Assembly (NCBI GenBank): GCA_947247005.1
Contig: OX365955.1
Span: forward strand, 17,961,322-18,025,321
DNA length: 64,000 bases
Direction: 5' to 3'
DNA from: Spisula solida
Taxonomy: Eukaryota; Mollusca; Bivalvia; Venerida; Mactridae
Below the pieces are notes generated by a model. It saw nothing but the letters and a program-made list of their open reading frames with translations. It searched no databases and was not told the DNA's origin. Shown here in pieces: positions 23,899 to 35,689 of this stretch; the stretch's first letter is position 1, and each line of letters opens with the position of its first letter. The position numbers were made by a program, and so were the translations under genes.

Positions 23899-24095
23899 TG
23901 ATCTGAGCTACACGTCGTCACGTGATCTGATCAACACGTCATCACGTGATCTGATCTACACGTCGTCACGTGATCTGATCTACACGTCGTTACGTGATCT
24001 GATCTACACGTCGTCACGTGATCTGATCTACACGTCGTCACGTGATCTGATCTACACGTCGTCACGTGATCTGATATACACGTCGTCACGTTATC
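23899..24095. repeat. 24-bp minisatellite carrying CACGTG, about 8 copies
   Basis: The unit is CACGTGATCTGATCTACACG plus TCGT. Most copies hold the palindrome CACGTG, with single-base changes in three (TACGTG, and CACGTT at the right end). As 24 is divisible by three, the plus strand is open and reads DLIYTSSR repeats within a 152-codon frame (23774-24232). The frame has no other feature. CACGTG is the canonical E-box bound by bHLH factors; any regulatory role is inference. Confidence 0.9.
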
Positions 24096-24348
24096 TACTT
24101 GTTACTCGGTACTGTACAAGTGTTTGTACTGAATATAGATTTATAACGTTACTCGACTGGCGTTCAGCACCTTTAACTATATCTACAAGTCGTCACGTAA
24201 TCTGCTTGATACTCGGTACTTTTATAGTTTAAACTCAATACCCTTTTATACGTAGTTTTCATAATTACGATAGTTATCTCCCTCATTTTCAATTATTGGT
24301 AACTTTCTGATACTACATGCAGTGTGTTAATTAAGAAATAATGAATAC

Positions 24349-24491
24349 GTAGCTATGTTTTGTTGCGTAATAAAATATAGGCTGCACGTGTTTGGATGCG
24401 TAGTAATCAAATCACGAGTGCGTAGCACGAGTGATTTCATGTACGCATTCAAACGAGTGCCTATATTTTATAACACAGCAAAACACAGCTC
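24349..24491. repeat. About 140-bp foldback (inverted repeat)
   Basis: The left arm (AGCTATGTTTTGTTGCGTAA, TAAAATATAGGC, TTTGGATGCGTA) is inverted in the right arm (TACGCATTCAAACGAGTGCC, TATATTTTATAACACAGCAA, AACACAGCT). Mismatches are few over about 50 bp per arm. The loop holds CACGAGTG twice. Confidence 0.85.
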
Positions 24492-24494
24492 CTA

Positions 24495-24735
24495 TTTATT
24501 ATTTCGATTCTAACATCGCCAATGCTCTGCCATTTATATCACAACAAGACAGGTTGACGTCAAACTACTTTCTTCCCTAGGAACGTTACCGTCACGTCAT
24601 TTGTCATAGTATATGACGTCAACCATGACGTCATCATTCAGCTATATTTTATCGCGGTAATAAAATATGGTAAGCTCAATATACGCAAAGAAGTCAAATC
24701 TCACGTGCTATGTTAGAATTGAAATTATAGCATAA
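24495..24735. repeat. Second foldback adjoining the first, with palindromic CRE-like sites
   Basis: ATTTCGATTCTAACATCGCC (from about 24497) pairs with GCTATGTTAGAATTGAAAT (about 24713-24731). Inside, GCTATATTTTAT and ATAAAATATGG form another small stem around CGCGGTA. Together with 24349-24491 this may be one complex foldback transposon. Confidence 0.6.
24614..24633. promoter_or_regulatory. Pair of TGACGTCA palindromes (CRE-like)
   Basis: TGACGTCA occurs at 24614-24621 and 24626-24633, with a related TTGACGTCAA near 24551 and CGTCACGTCA near 24590. This is the consensus site for CREB/ATF factors. They lie inside a foldback element with no gene in view, so function is unknown. Confidence 0.3.
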
Positions 24736-25516
24736 AAACGGTGATTTTGCCTATACGTTAACGGGACGAAAACCATGCGTAAACATAAAGATTCACGCAC
24801 TGTTAACGTCCAGTTTTACGTATGCTTATTTCAGGGCCGCGCCGGCGACTAATATCAATATACAGCGTCAAATGAACAATAATTCCCATTTTATTTCTAA
24901 CTACTAATAAGTTTTTTATAATATTTAAATTATAAATTTAAACAAACCCGCAGTATCCATGTTTTCTTGGTATTTGCCGATCCCGGAAGTCGACGTGCAT
25001 AACAATAATTGGTATGACGTTACGTTTGTTTTCGCGACGTCGCCACAAACTCTCCCGCCAAAATATCATTATTTTGAAATACAAACGTATTAATTGATGT
25101 TTAGTATGCTATACCCTAGCGGGCTTGGGCACCAACCGTCCCTCGGGACTCTGCAGATGTTATAGCCCGAAAAAGCATGCGTTAACCCTGCACAAATCAG
25201 ATGTTATTAATTAAGCAACTGTTAAATTAATTCAATAACGAATTAATAAAAGGCCATTAACGTTAGTACACAGGTTTAATAAAATAGATGTCAAGTATGA
25301 ATTCCCTTGCTACAAACTTATCTTCAATTAATGGCAAACAAAAATAGCCGACAATTTAAAGCAAGGGACGATAACTAAACATGGAAATGTGGTATTCAAT
25401 ATTTACTATTCAAACTCATGGCCCTAGTATACTATTTACACTGCTTTCTCTAATACACGTGCAGCATTGCTGAAACGCGAGATCGTCATATAATCGGGGG
25501 GACGTAGTTTACAATA
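24736..25516. other. No gene seen
   Basis: Unique DNA with a local GC-rich patch (GGGCCGCGCCGGCGAC near 24834) and a few CG-rich sites. It could be a small CpG-containing regulatory patch, but nothing supports a gene. Confidence 0.4.
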
Positions 25517-25749
25517 ATGGTTCAACGCAAGCCTCATATTGAGTTCACCGGAGACGAGGACGCCATTGCAATGTTACCAGGTCGTCGACCAATGCCAATC
25601 GTGAAAACTCGGCTATTGTATTTGCAAAAGGCTGAGGTGGTCAGAATGCCATCGGTGCATCCACCTTGAACAACGTTTAACGGAAGAAAGCCAAACTCTC
25701 GGTGGTCGGGATTAAGTTCGTTTACTTCAGTCTTCAATGGCATTTGCAA
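25517..25749. other. Candidate short coding fragment, strand uncertain
   Basis: This patch is more GC-balanced than its surroundings and open on both strands. Plus strand: 50 codons from ATG at 25517 (MVQRKPHIEFTGDEDAIAML...) to TGA. Minus strand: 71 codons (25749-25534) with an internal LNVVQGGCTDG and ...IGIGRRPGN. I recognise neither product. It could be an exon, an old gene fragment or chance. No clear splice sites or signal peptide were identified. Confidence 0.2.
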
Positions 25750-26128
25750 TCGTCAGACATCGGTTATTTCCATTTTTTGTTAAATAACATGTATGCATAT
25801 TAAATGGCCAATAAAGATGGTCAGAATGTGGCATTTGGTTTTACGATTGGTATTATGTTTAATTGGATCTGTCGGTTGGTTATGATAATGTTGCATATAA
25901 CTGACAGTCCGGATGATGTACGAAAATCTATGTATGAATTATTCATGCTTCTGAACATACATGTACAGTAGGATTAGTTCCCTTTCCCCTTTTTTTTCGC
26001 TTTATGTTGTTCTGACCGTGACTCTTTAAATGATCCATGGTTCAATAGTCGACCTTACTGGAATACTAGTAGACCGTTGTCCGACGTTCCATAAAATAAT
26101 CCAGTTCTGGCTTTACATTGTTTCGGTA

Positions 26129-26340
26129 GCTTAGAATTAGAAGGTCGTAAGACTCATGTACATTTGAAATCTGCATCTCAAGGCGCTTCTTATGAGCCTA
26201 TTTTCATGAAAATCGGAAGTGCTCATGTTGACCAAACTGAAGTTTAAAAAGCTTGTTTTTCCATAAGTAAAGAGAAGTTTCCAGACAGTTTTTTTTTCTC
26301 ACAATATCGAGTGTGTATTTGCGACCTTCTAATTCTAAGC
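26129..26340. mobile_element. 212-bp TIR element (MITE)
   Basis: GCTTAGAATTAGAAGGTCG at 26129 is exactly inverted at the right end as CGACCTTCTAATTCTAAGC, ending at 26340. The interior is non-coding. No clear target-site duplication. Confidence 0.75.
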
Positions 26341-26599
26341 CAGCGATTTATAATGGTATATTTATACAAGTATGAGTATGTTTTTGTTCATTCATCTTGT
26401 ATTATGCCATTTGTCAACTGGGTTTCAGTAAGTTGCTGTCCGTTGTGGCAACACGTTTTCTTAGAACTGATTAACTGATTTGATCACCGCAGGCAACTGA
26501 AAAGGGCCAACTCATTATCATGGCCCTTAACACCGCTTTTAAGCTTTGAACATGATCCACCCAACCCGAAATGGTAATCGAAACATCGACAATGCATAA

Positions 26600-26662
26600 C
26601 GACCGAGGTAATCGAACCCTTATCCATCGGGTCACAGTCTAACTTTACCAACATCACTAGCC
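26600..26662 (-). mobile_element. Degenerate tRNA-derived SINE head
   Basis: On the minus strand, GGTAAAGTTAGACTGTGACC is followed by GATAAGGGTTCGATTACCTC. The GGGTTCGATTACC box B and the 'AGACTGTGACCCGATGG' anticodon-arm-like block resemble tRNA-derived SINE heads. Box A is diverged. A body may extend toward 26420. Confidence 0.5.
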
Positions 26663-29600
26663 GAAATTAAACGAATACAATAAATATATTAGACCTAAAA
26701 TATTGTGTTTGGTTTCCCCTTTCACTGTCTACCCTCCAAAATCCTCCTTATCCCAAAAACTGTTTGAAACAATTTTGGACGAAACTAACAAGAAATTTGT
26801 TCAATATTACTTCCTTAAAAGCTAAAAATATGCAAAAAGACGTTCCTATCTATATACCCACCTTGAATTGACGTGACTCGCGGGAGGGGAACTAGAATCT
26901 AACCATTTCTTATTTAAGGTCTTCTATGAACATCATATTTTATAAAATGATAGGTTCAATTGTTTTATATACTGGTAATGTCAGGGATTGCTGTAATTTA
27001 TATTCACAGAAATCTGGTTGATTGAAACGACGATTATTTTTCACAAATATTGTCGAGATTCCATTGTTAACAGTACAGCTCTTGTTAGCGAACTCTTGTG
27101 ACAGTAATATATATATTTGTGAAATGATATTCATGCGCGATAGATCAATCAATACACTGTTTACAATTCGCTTCAGTCAATATGGCCGTCAGTCATTACG
27201 ACCGCAAGTCAATATGGGCTGTTGAGGTTTATCAATTATGTATGCTAATGGTTTGATATACCTTATGATGTAGGGAAATGAGTGATGCATTGATATATTA
27301 TTCATTGTCCATGGGTCATCATATGTTACACGTGGGTACACTTGTTTTTATTTATTTGCCAAAGGTTTTTGTGTTAAAACAGAGCTCTTCCGAAGAAACA
27401 AATAAGTTATTTAGAACTGATAAATGTTAATGACAGTCGTTTATTTAACATTGATTGTTAGTTTGTTTGCTTTTTGTGAAGCTATATTCTCATATATAAC
27501 TATGAACTTCCGGGTATGACGTCATCGTAGAACATTAAAGGCACAGAACTTCAAATCACTATAAAAATATGAAATATTAAAAAAAAACTTTGCAACTGAA
27601 TTGAAGAATGTTTAAAGGTATACATGTACTATGTAGTACTATGTATACTATGTCCATCTGAACAAGTTGCAACAACAAAATATTCCATCGCACAGTGATC
27701 GCATCGGCTATAACATCCGCAATTAGAATCATTGAGATAAAATTGCAGCTGAAAATATCTCTCTACGTCGCGTTATCACGTGACACGACTAGCAAACTGC
27801 AGTATTTTTTAAAATTATTTGAAGTATATTTGTATTAACATATTCAGATTGCAGTCATATTCAAGAATGGCATGATACACAAATTTACCCATATTTACAG
27901 TTTTACAAATTGTTCAACACGAACAAAACTTACAAAATAGGCTACGGTAAAACGATAATAATCAAATAGGGCAGTAAGAAAAGCAGCAACAGGAATAATC
28001 CCGACTCCCCACACTGACCACATGCCGCCTCAATCAGTTACACTGTAGATAATAATTGGACACCAGACAACAACGTATCACAAGGACACACCTCAAAATG
28101 TACAAGAAGACGTACGCAAGTCTTAACGACCAACGCAAAATTTACGAAAACCTTAATTGGAGTTAGACATAGCACCCAAGAGCACTTAAACTACATGTTT
28201 AACGAACGCACCATTAACATTGCTGCATGTCTGTCCCAGGGGCCTCTTTAACCAAATACTAATAAGTGTTATTAAATAATACATTTGATGACATTTATAA
28301 TAATCATCGTTTTATTTCATTTTAAGTGAGTTCAGTCGGCGCAAGATCATGAACCCGAGTATAATGTAGACCCTGGGACATTTTCATGTTATTGAGTCAT
28401 GAACTCCGCCATTTTACGAGAGATTCAATGCTGTTATGACAAAGAGGGATTGTGGATTTATCTGTTATAGTGTCAAAATGACTGTTTTAAACAGGACAAG
28501 TTGTGTTAACACCGATTTGCTCAGTGCTAACCATATTTCACATGGCGCAAAAGTAAGATGATAAATCGGATAGGGGAAGCAACATTCAGCAGCAACCACA
28601 GAACAAAGAAACACCGACATATCACATATTAAAAGCGCAAGTCAAAAGGACAAATATCAAATAAACAATAAAAATTAGACAGCGACAGACAGTTCATTAC
28701 ATTTTGAGAAATCATCATTTCATACGATTTCTTACCACAAACGATCTATACTGCATGTTAGAAACCGGCGCTAGATCAGAGTATTGACCATGGAAGTCGT
28801 AGCTTGGCGGTACATAGTTGCTCCTTCTTCTGATGTGCTACAATCCATTGCTCTAGCGTAAGTCAGTTAAAGCACATTCAGTGCAAACTGTTGCTGATCA
28901 CCAGACTGTCTCTATGAAGCCAAAACTGACCTCTTTACATCGATCTTTGTTTATAAAATCCAGCTTTATTAATTCTAACTGCGTTGAGAACAACGTTTGC
29001 TGTTGTTAACGAATGTTTTACATATTAGTTTTGGTTGCAAACATTAGTTATTTTTACGGTTTCCACAGTAGTCCCAAAATTGACTGTAGTATATTCTGAT
29101 AAGAATGCCATACTGAATTGCACCACGCGTCGAGAAACGAAATACACGTACCTGTTCGCATCAAATTTATGTTTGCACTTATATTGTGGTATGTTTGAGA
29201 TTGTGTTTTATGTACATGTACAAGTATACTGTGAGCAAAAGTCATGCGTTTTAGTTTCACATTTCTATACGTTTTTCTTAGATGAGAGGCTTTCGTATGC
29301 CGGCAGCATTTAGAAAGTCAAAGGCCCAACTGCGTTTGGATTCCCGGGCAATGTAGGTCATTATCTTCCGTAACATTTATGACGGTCAACTATATGTGGA
29401 GAAGGACTAATTAGTACATTTAAAAAGATTTTCTGTTTTCAGGATTGAGAATCGGGAAATACAACTGTTCGCTGTATACATAGATGATGCAAGAAATGTG
29501 ATTGAGCACTTAGTTAGTTTTTCTGCATTCTTAAATGTAGGAGCATTCTGGATATTGAAGAAAAAATGTATTTGACACCCTTATTTTGGGTCTTTTGAAG

Positions 29601-30052
29601 AAATGATAAATGCAAATCACTAAAAAAATGAAATGCTTGAAGCAAAGAAATATATTACAAACGGAAGCATATCAGATCATGATTTGTCTCATATTATAAA
29701 ATCTAGTAATATTTCTGGAAGCGTTTGTGAGTACTCCTATTGTCCTAGAGCTGTGGTGTGCGTGCAATAGCCCGGAATTGTGAATATTATTTGCATAATA
29801 TGTTGACTTCTGGGAGAATATGGCAGATAACTGAGGATAAAGATTACGTTATTATGCGCATATTGTTCTCTAGATTGCTCGTGCCTACTGTTGGATACGT
29901 CGGGTCATTTGCAATATGGATTGCATATGACGTACTAATCGTGATCAGTACATGCACTTTCTTTATTCTTGAACTTATACTGACGTTTAAATCTTTTTGA
30001 TCACCTCAACCTTTATGTATTGTAATAAACTGCAATGTAACAGGAATTAGCC
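26663..30052. other. Long stretch without a recognisable gene
   Basis: About 3.4 kb of mostly unique AT-rich DNA. Noted inside: TGACGTCA at 27516-27523; a solo relative of the 39-bp monomer with its TTAAAGGCACAGAACTTC leader at 27535-27590; and a weak relative of the 14.5/59.1-kb dispersed repeat near 28561. Several 67-92-codon frames (for example 29035-29313, 29758-30000) are hydrophobic or overlapping and unrecognised. If the window contains a real exon it could be here, but I cannot support one. Confidence 0.4.
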
Positions 30053-30745
30053 GATGTATTACGATTGCTGCATAGTTCGGGTCACTGGTGTTAGGCGAGT
30101 ATTGCTAAATAGTTTGGGTCACTGGTGTTAGGCGAGTATTACTGCATAGTTCGGGCCACTGGTGTTAGGCGAGCATTGCTGCATAGTTCGGGCCACTGGT
30201 GTTAGGCGAGTATTGCTCCATAGTTCGGGCCACTGGTGTTAGGCGAGTATTGTTGCATAGTTCGGTTCACTGGTGTAAGGCGAACATTGCTGCATAGTTC
30301 GGGTCACTAGTGTTAGGCGAGTATTGCTACATAGTTCGGGTCACTAGTGTTAGGCGAGCATTACTGCATAGTTCGGGCCACTAGTCTTAGGCGAGCATTG
30401 CTGCATAGTTCGGGCCACTGGTGTTAGGCGGGTATTGTTGCATAGTTCGGGTCACTGGTGTTAGACGAGTATTGACTACATAGATCGGGTCACTGGTGTT
30501 AGGCGAGTATTGCTAAATAGGTCGGGTCACTGGTGTAAGGCAAGTTTTGCTGCATAGTTCGGGTCTCTGGTATTAGGTGAGTATTGCTACATAGTTCGGG
30601 TCACTGGTGTTAGGCGAGTATTGACTACATAGATCGGGTCACTGGTGTTAGGCGAGTATTGCTAAATAGTTCGGGTCACTGGTGTTAGGCGAGTATTGCT
30701 ACACTAGGCGAGGTACTTTGGACCACTGATGTTAGGCGAGGTGCT
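30053..30745. repeat. 37-bp minisatellite, about 18 copies
   Basis: The unit is GCTGCATAGTTCGGGTCACT followed by GGTGTTAGGCGAGTATT. Variants include GGGCCACT, GACTACATAGATCGG and TAAATAG; the GACTACATAGATC variant recurs (30474 and 30623), which points to block duplication. The array decays at its right end (TACACTAGGCGAGGTAC). Confidence 0.94.
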
Positions 30746-31879
30746 TAGTCAAATCTCAACAAATACAATGAACACATTCAAACTTTGTCAATATGCGACG
30801 AAATTTAATCGAGTAAAATCTGATTTGAATTTTCTTTCGGTCTTCATTCTTTATGATACTGCGAGTATAGACCGACATAATACATAAAATCATATTACTA
30901 TTTTGAACAGTTTATGTCAAGAATTGATTTAATGGTGTCATTATCAAACACTTGTTACAGTTACGTAGAAAAACGATTGAATGACGTTCGCGACGTCACA
31001 CTAAAAACTTCGAATATGGACTTTACAAAAACACAGGTATCTTCCTTAAAACTCTAGATATTAACAATGTTTCTTTTGCATTTTGCTTCATTAAGATTAT
31101 TCTTTAAAACTATGGAAACTCTTAACGTTATTATTTTTGTCAAAACAGCAGAAACAGCAGGTTTTCCTGGAGACTGGCTCATATATAATCATTATCATGA
31201 AAGTCGTGATGTACATGTATGGCGTATAATCAATTAAAGATATTAGTTACCAAAGAATCCGCCATTTTATTGCTTTGGAAACAATCGTTAGTCAATGGGT
31301 TTCTAATAGACGTTCTCGACTCCAAATCATTTTCCCAAATGAGCAACATCGAGAGTCCTAAAAGCAACAACCTGTTTCTCGGATAATTACTGGCGTAATC
31401 TATGCCTCCTTAGGTACCCCATAGAACATGTAGTTTTGACAAGATATTGTTCTTACGACGATTGTTAATATTAGTGGAGAGCAACTAACGTTTCTTGTAC
31501 ATTTGGAAAAACACGGGCATGGGGAGAAAAGATCTGCATGTATTATAATACTTTGTAACAGTATGAATGAAACAAGACTGACAAACTATTGATGCTCTTG
31601 ATAACAATGTAATTATAAAACCAGCATAGTACGGGAACACTTAAACAATCGCCTTTTTCTTTTGTTGTTATTATCTTGGGATGCTTCGTGTGCGTTTTCT
31701 ACAAGTGTTGTATTCAAAAGAATTCGGCGAGTTTCTGCTGTTTCTAAAACTAATAAAATGAGATAATAAATTGTTTGAAAGTCCCACAAAAAGACATTCA
31801 CAAAGAATATGGAAGGAATCAATAAGCTAACAACATAAGGGAACGTTTAGATAGAATCTATACATTTCATGCACATTCC
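30746..31879. other. No gene seen
   Basis: AT-rich unique DNA. The 69-codon minus-strand frame at 31613-31822 is unrecognised. Confidence 0.5.
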
Positions 31880-32105
31880 GTAAAATAAGATATATCCGCG
31901 AGGTTTAAAATTCGCGATTTTTTATTCTGAAATAGTTCGCGAGGTTGTATGTTCGCGATTTTCAAACGTCAGAAAGAACTATACCCTGAGTTTTGAGGCT
32001 GCTGTACTGTTGTTCAAATTTACGAGCACACATTTTCGATGAATATCGCATTCGCGAATATAGCGAAACTTATCCTTCCGCGAAAATTTCAGATTTTGCA
32101 GTAAC
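31880..32105. mobile_element. Possible diverged relative of the CTGTAAAATCA MITE
   Basis: CCGTAAAATAAG near 31879 and CAGATTTTGCAG near 32091 form an imperfect inverted pair. They enclose GCGAGGTT and TTCGCGATTTT motifs repeated twice, and CGCGAAAATTTC near the right end. Layout and motifs resemble the 7383-7579 element, but the ends are diverged. Confidence 0.35.
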
Positions 32106-33823
32106 ATCGGAACAACGTTGCTGCCTTTACGAACGTAATTTCCATGGTATTCAATTATATTAACATTTAGTGTAACATTTCTAGAATATAATATATATAG
32201 CTAGCTACAAAGGTTAACATTCCTGATATTGCTATACATGTATGTTATATGATAGATCGAGTTGATAACTTGATAATTTTCTGTCGTCAACATTCGCTAT
32301 AAACTTGCAATATTGACACAAGAGACTGGGCGACCTTATCTTATATAATCGTAAATATAGCACGGAGCATTTGACATGATCCTGACCTCTATGCATGGAT
32401 ACAATTATATTACAATGTGTTTGCGCTGAATATATAAATTTCCGAGAGCTAATCGTGCAATATAGGTCCTTTGGATTTGTGTTGGTATTACACATCGAGC
32501 GTCTTCGTGATACTTATGAAAATATACAACCCGGATTATAAATATAGACAATACATCAGCTGTTAAATTATGCTAAAATAAGGTCGAGAGTAGCGTCAAA
32601 TTCTCCGAACTGTACATACATAAACGGTTGCACTTCCAAATTCATTTGCCAAAGTGGGCTCCCTAATCAGTGGAAATGTCAGATGTTCATATATGTATCA
32701 GATGAATAATGATTCACGGCTAATACGAAATTGGTGTTAGAATTCACGTCAGTTGTCAATCAAGGGCTTATGAGAACATTTTAGCGGTATAGTGTTGACT
32801 CGTACATGATCCAGTGAATGTAATGTACTGAAAACCTTCGACATGCAACCTTCGACAAAATTAATGATAAGGCGGAGCGATATGTACAAGCGTAACATCA
32901 ATTGCACCGTATACTAGTAATAGTACATGTACTGACAAGTTGAATGTTTGTCCGGAGGAAAATTGTATCAGGCAGTTGAATTCTAGGATGAAGCATGTGA
33001 TTTTTTGTAATTAGAATGTGCAAAGTTGCATACATATGTATAATGTTATTTTGACATGAAGAATGGAATGCGTATATCAAAATTTAATACTAAAAAAATT
33101 ATAAGCGCATTTTATCAGCTTATACTGGTAAACACTGACCGCACAAACACGTCTATAGAAAGCTAGTATTATATCTTGGTGTGTACCTCACTCAATGATT
33201 ACACAACAGTACTTGGCAGTGGTACTTGTAAACGAAAACAATTAAGTCTTCTCTGTATAATTTACGTTTAGTCAAAATCAACGCGTTGTGTATTTATATA
33301 TATTGCAGTGTCTTCAAGGAGGTACTAGTCTTCAGAACTTTTTCGCTTGGTGTAACACTCTTATATTCTAAAAATAGCTACATCCGGAACCTCCAAAATA
33401 AATTCTAAATATAGCTATGCAGCCAGGACATTTGATGGAGACGTCATTTTCAAGTTCGAGATAATAATCTCTGGAATCACTGGAACGATTTCTGTTTCGA
33501 CTATTTATGTCTTATATATCAATGATTTATATCAACCAGTTCCTTATTTAAAATCATTTAAATAACATACTTCGATGATTAGAAATGTTTAACGAATGTT
33601 AAAAAGCATTGGATGTAATTTAACATACCTATATAGGCCCGCAAATAGACCCGCAGAGTTCCGCAGTTTAAACATGATATTATTTCGGGATCTTTCGGGA
33701 AGTATCGTAATAATTCGGTGCAAGAAGTTGTGATTTGTGCATTGTGAGTTCACCGCGCAGTGCTATAACGCAATATTTTTCGTGTGTGTTTTATTTCGAC
33801 AATTTCGCAGTTTCTTCGAGAGG
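32106..33823. other. No gene seen
   Basis: AT-rich unique DNA. CAACCTTCGACA is doubled near 32835. The small minus-strand frames at 32232-32495 and 32898-33080 are unrecognised. Confidence 0.5.
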
Positions 33824-34110
33824 TTGCACATTGGTCTAGTGGTAACGCGCTTGACTACAGATCGAGAGGTCCCTGGTTCGAATCTCGACCGGGGCACTTG
33901 GTCATTTATGAAACGCTTTTCAGAGGTATTTTCGCGTGTATCGGTGCTATACACTGAGCACGTTAAAGAACCAAGGAGTCTATTCGAAATGAGCTAGGGT
34001 AACGCACCCGGATTCCTTGTATCACACCTCTTTCTCTTGATTTTAAGTCTGCCTAGACAAATGTCTCCGTCCCCGTAAGGGGTTTGACATTAATGGAAGA
34101 TAGATAGAGA
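33824..34110 (+). mobile_element. tRNA-derived SINE with conserved central domain
   Basis: A tRNA-like head reads TTGGTCTAGTGGTAACGC (box A) and CTGGTTCGAATCTCGACCG (box B). The body contains ACACTGAGCACGTTAAAGAA, then CCAAGGAGTCTATTCG, and the copy ends in a GATAGATAGAGA tail. The AGCACGTTAAAGAACCAAGG-like block resembles the central domain shared by the animal MetaSINE superfamily; that match is from memory. The anticodon arm does not fold well, so this is not a functional tRNA gene. The overlapping short frames on both strands are not genes. Confidence 0.75.
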
Positions 34111-34425
34111 GTTCAGGAATTTTCGACATCGTTATTCGGAAGTCTTAGGGCATATCTATGAACTCGGCATGGAAATTGTTGGTAAAGATAATGAATGATT
34201 ATGCGAGATTAGCTCTTCGATGGGAAATCTCGCAAAAATAAAAACCTCGTGAAAACAATGGTTTTTATCGAAGGCCTAAATTTGTATTACATTGTATATG
34301 CACAGAACATTCGAAGCCATAGAAGCCATGAAACGGCGGCAGCGCTTAACCACCCACACAAGAGACAGATACATATTGTACTATCCATATCCCCACCACA
34401 GGACAATTCAATTAAGCCTATATAC

Positions 34426-34644
34426 CACGGTATGAATCCGATACACCGCTTTTCAGTGAGAGAATTGTTCTGTTTTCACATGGCTCTGACGGAACTGAAT
34501 TCAAATGTAACACTCGGGATACATGAAATCTGAGTTCCGTCCGAGCGTAACATCGGTTTTTAGTTCCGTCAAAGCCTTATGAAAATACATGTATAACAAT
34601 TATTTCACGGAACTGAGAAGCGGTGTATCGGGATTCATACCGTG
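34426..34644. mobile_element. About 220-bp TIR element (MITE)
   Basis: CACGGTATGAATCCGATACA on the left is inverted on the right (reverse complement CACGGTATGAATCCCGATAC), followed by CACCGCTTTTCAGT/CACCGCTTCTCAGT. TATA-rich flanks (TATAC at 34421 and again near 34646) suggest a TA or TATAC target site. GTTCCGTC/GACGGAAC motifs recur inside. Confidence 0.78.
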
Positions 34645-34653
34645 ATATACTAC

Positions 34654-35689
34654 CTCACACAATGAATGACACTGCATGACTTCTTAAATAAATATAGTAC
34701 TGTAAGTAATTGAAAATAATATTCTTGAATTGGTAATACACCCCGAGTTTCCAACAGTACCAACTATTATAAGGAAATATGACTTTTTTAAAAGTACATT
34801 TGTACGTTACAAGAATGAGCTGTACTTAGAATACGAGCCGTAAGTCTGCTACTATAGTACTATGTTAGTATTCTTAATTCGGATGTCTGGCGTAAGAAAC
34901 TGCGGTTCATACATATCAGTTGTGTGACATAACATATATATTACTATGTGATGTTTTGACGTAGATACCTTTTTATAAATGTGCTAGACATGAATAGTCT
35001 CAATACATCGTCAGAAAATCGTTAAATGGTCGCGGAGGTAAAGGTTCGGAACAAGAAAATAGTGCGCAGATAGAAATAGTAGTGAACTCTGCTGCCTTAA
35101 TACCACCATATCCTGAGTTGAACCATGATACACAACATATAGAGAACAAACACCAAAACAGCTTATTCAGTATTTGGTAACGCTCTCTATACTCAGTAAG
35201 ACTGATCTCTATATCTAATACATTGTTTGAATGTACCGAATGACATGAAAAACATACTGAGATATTTTCTGGATAAGTATGGTTCTCAAATAAACTCCTC
35301 TGGAATATTTTGTTATATTCTGAATGTCAGTTAGCGTTTATGAAAGTATTCTGTTAGATTCTGTATTGACTTGTACTCTTGATATAATTACCTGGTTCAT
35401 GTAAGTCTGTCAATATTTTGGGGGAAAATTATCGAAGATAAATCACAATCTTTAGCGGACAATAACAACTACGATGTAATATATTTCAACTGCGTTCGTA
35501 TTGAATCATAATATTTGGCAGAAAGTAACAAATATATCGCATTTAAAAACACCTTGCACTTGTTATCGTGCTGTATGCTCTTTTTGTATAATATAAAACT
35601 TATTTCTCAAATTGTAAAAAGTACGATACCGCCACCTCAATCGTGAAAGCTCGGCCATTTCCGTTTGTCTCCGGTAAATATTGCAATGT
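34654..35689. other. No gene seen
   Basis: AT-rich unique DNA. No supportable feature. Confidence 0.5.

Noticed and set aside
23774..24232. 152-codon plus-strand frame with DLIYTSSR repeats
   Set aside because: The centre is a 24-bp minisatellite that cannot gain stops easily. The flanking codons show no domain or signal peptide.
33824..33897. Functional tRNA gene
   Set aside because: Box A and B are good, but the acceptor and anticodon stems do not pair and a SINE body with a GATA tail follows. The same reasoning applies at 20194, 26600 and 51133.
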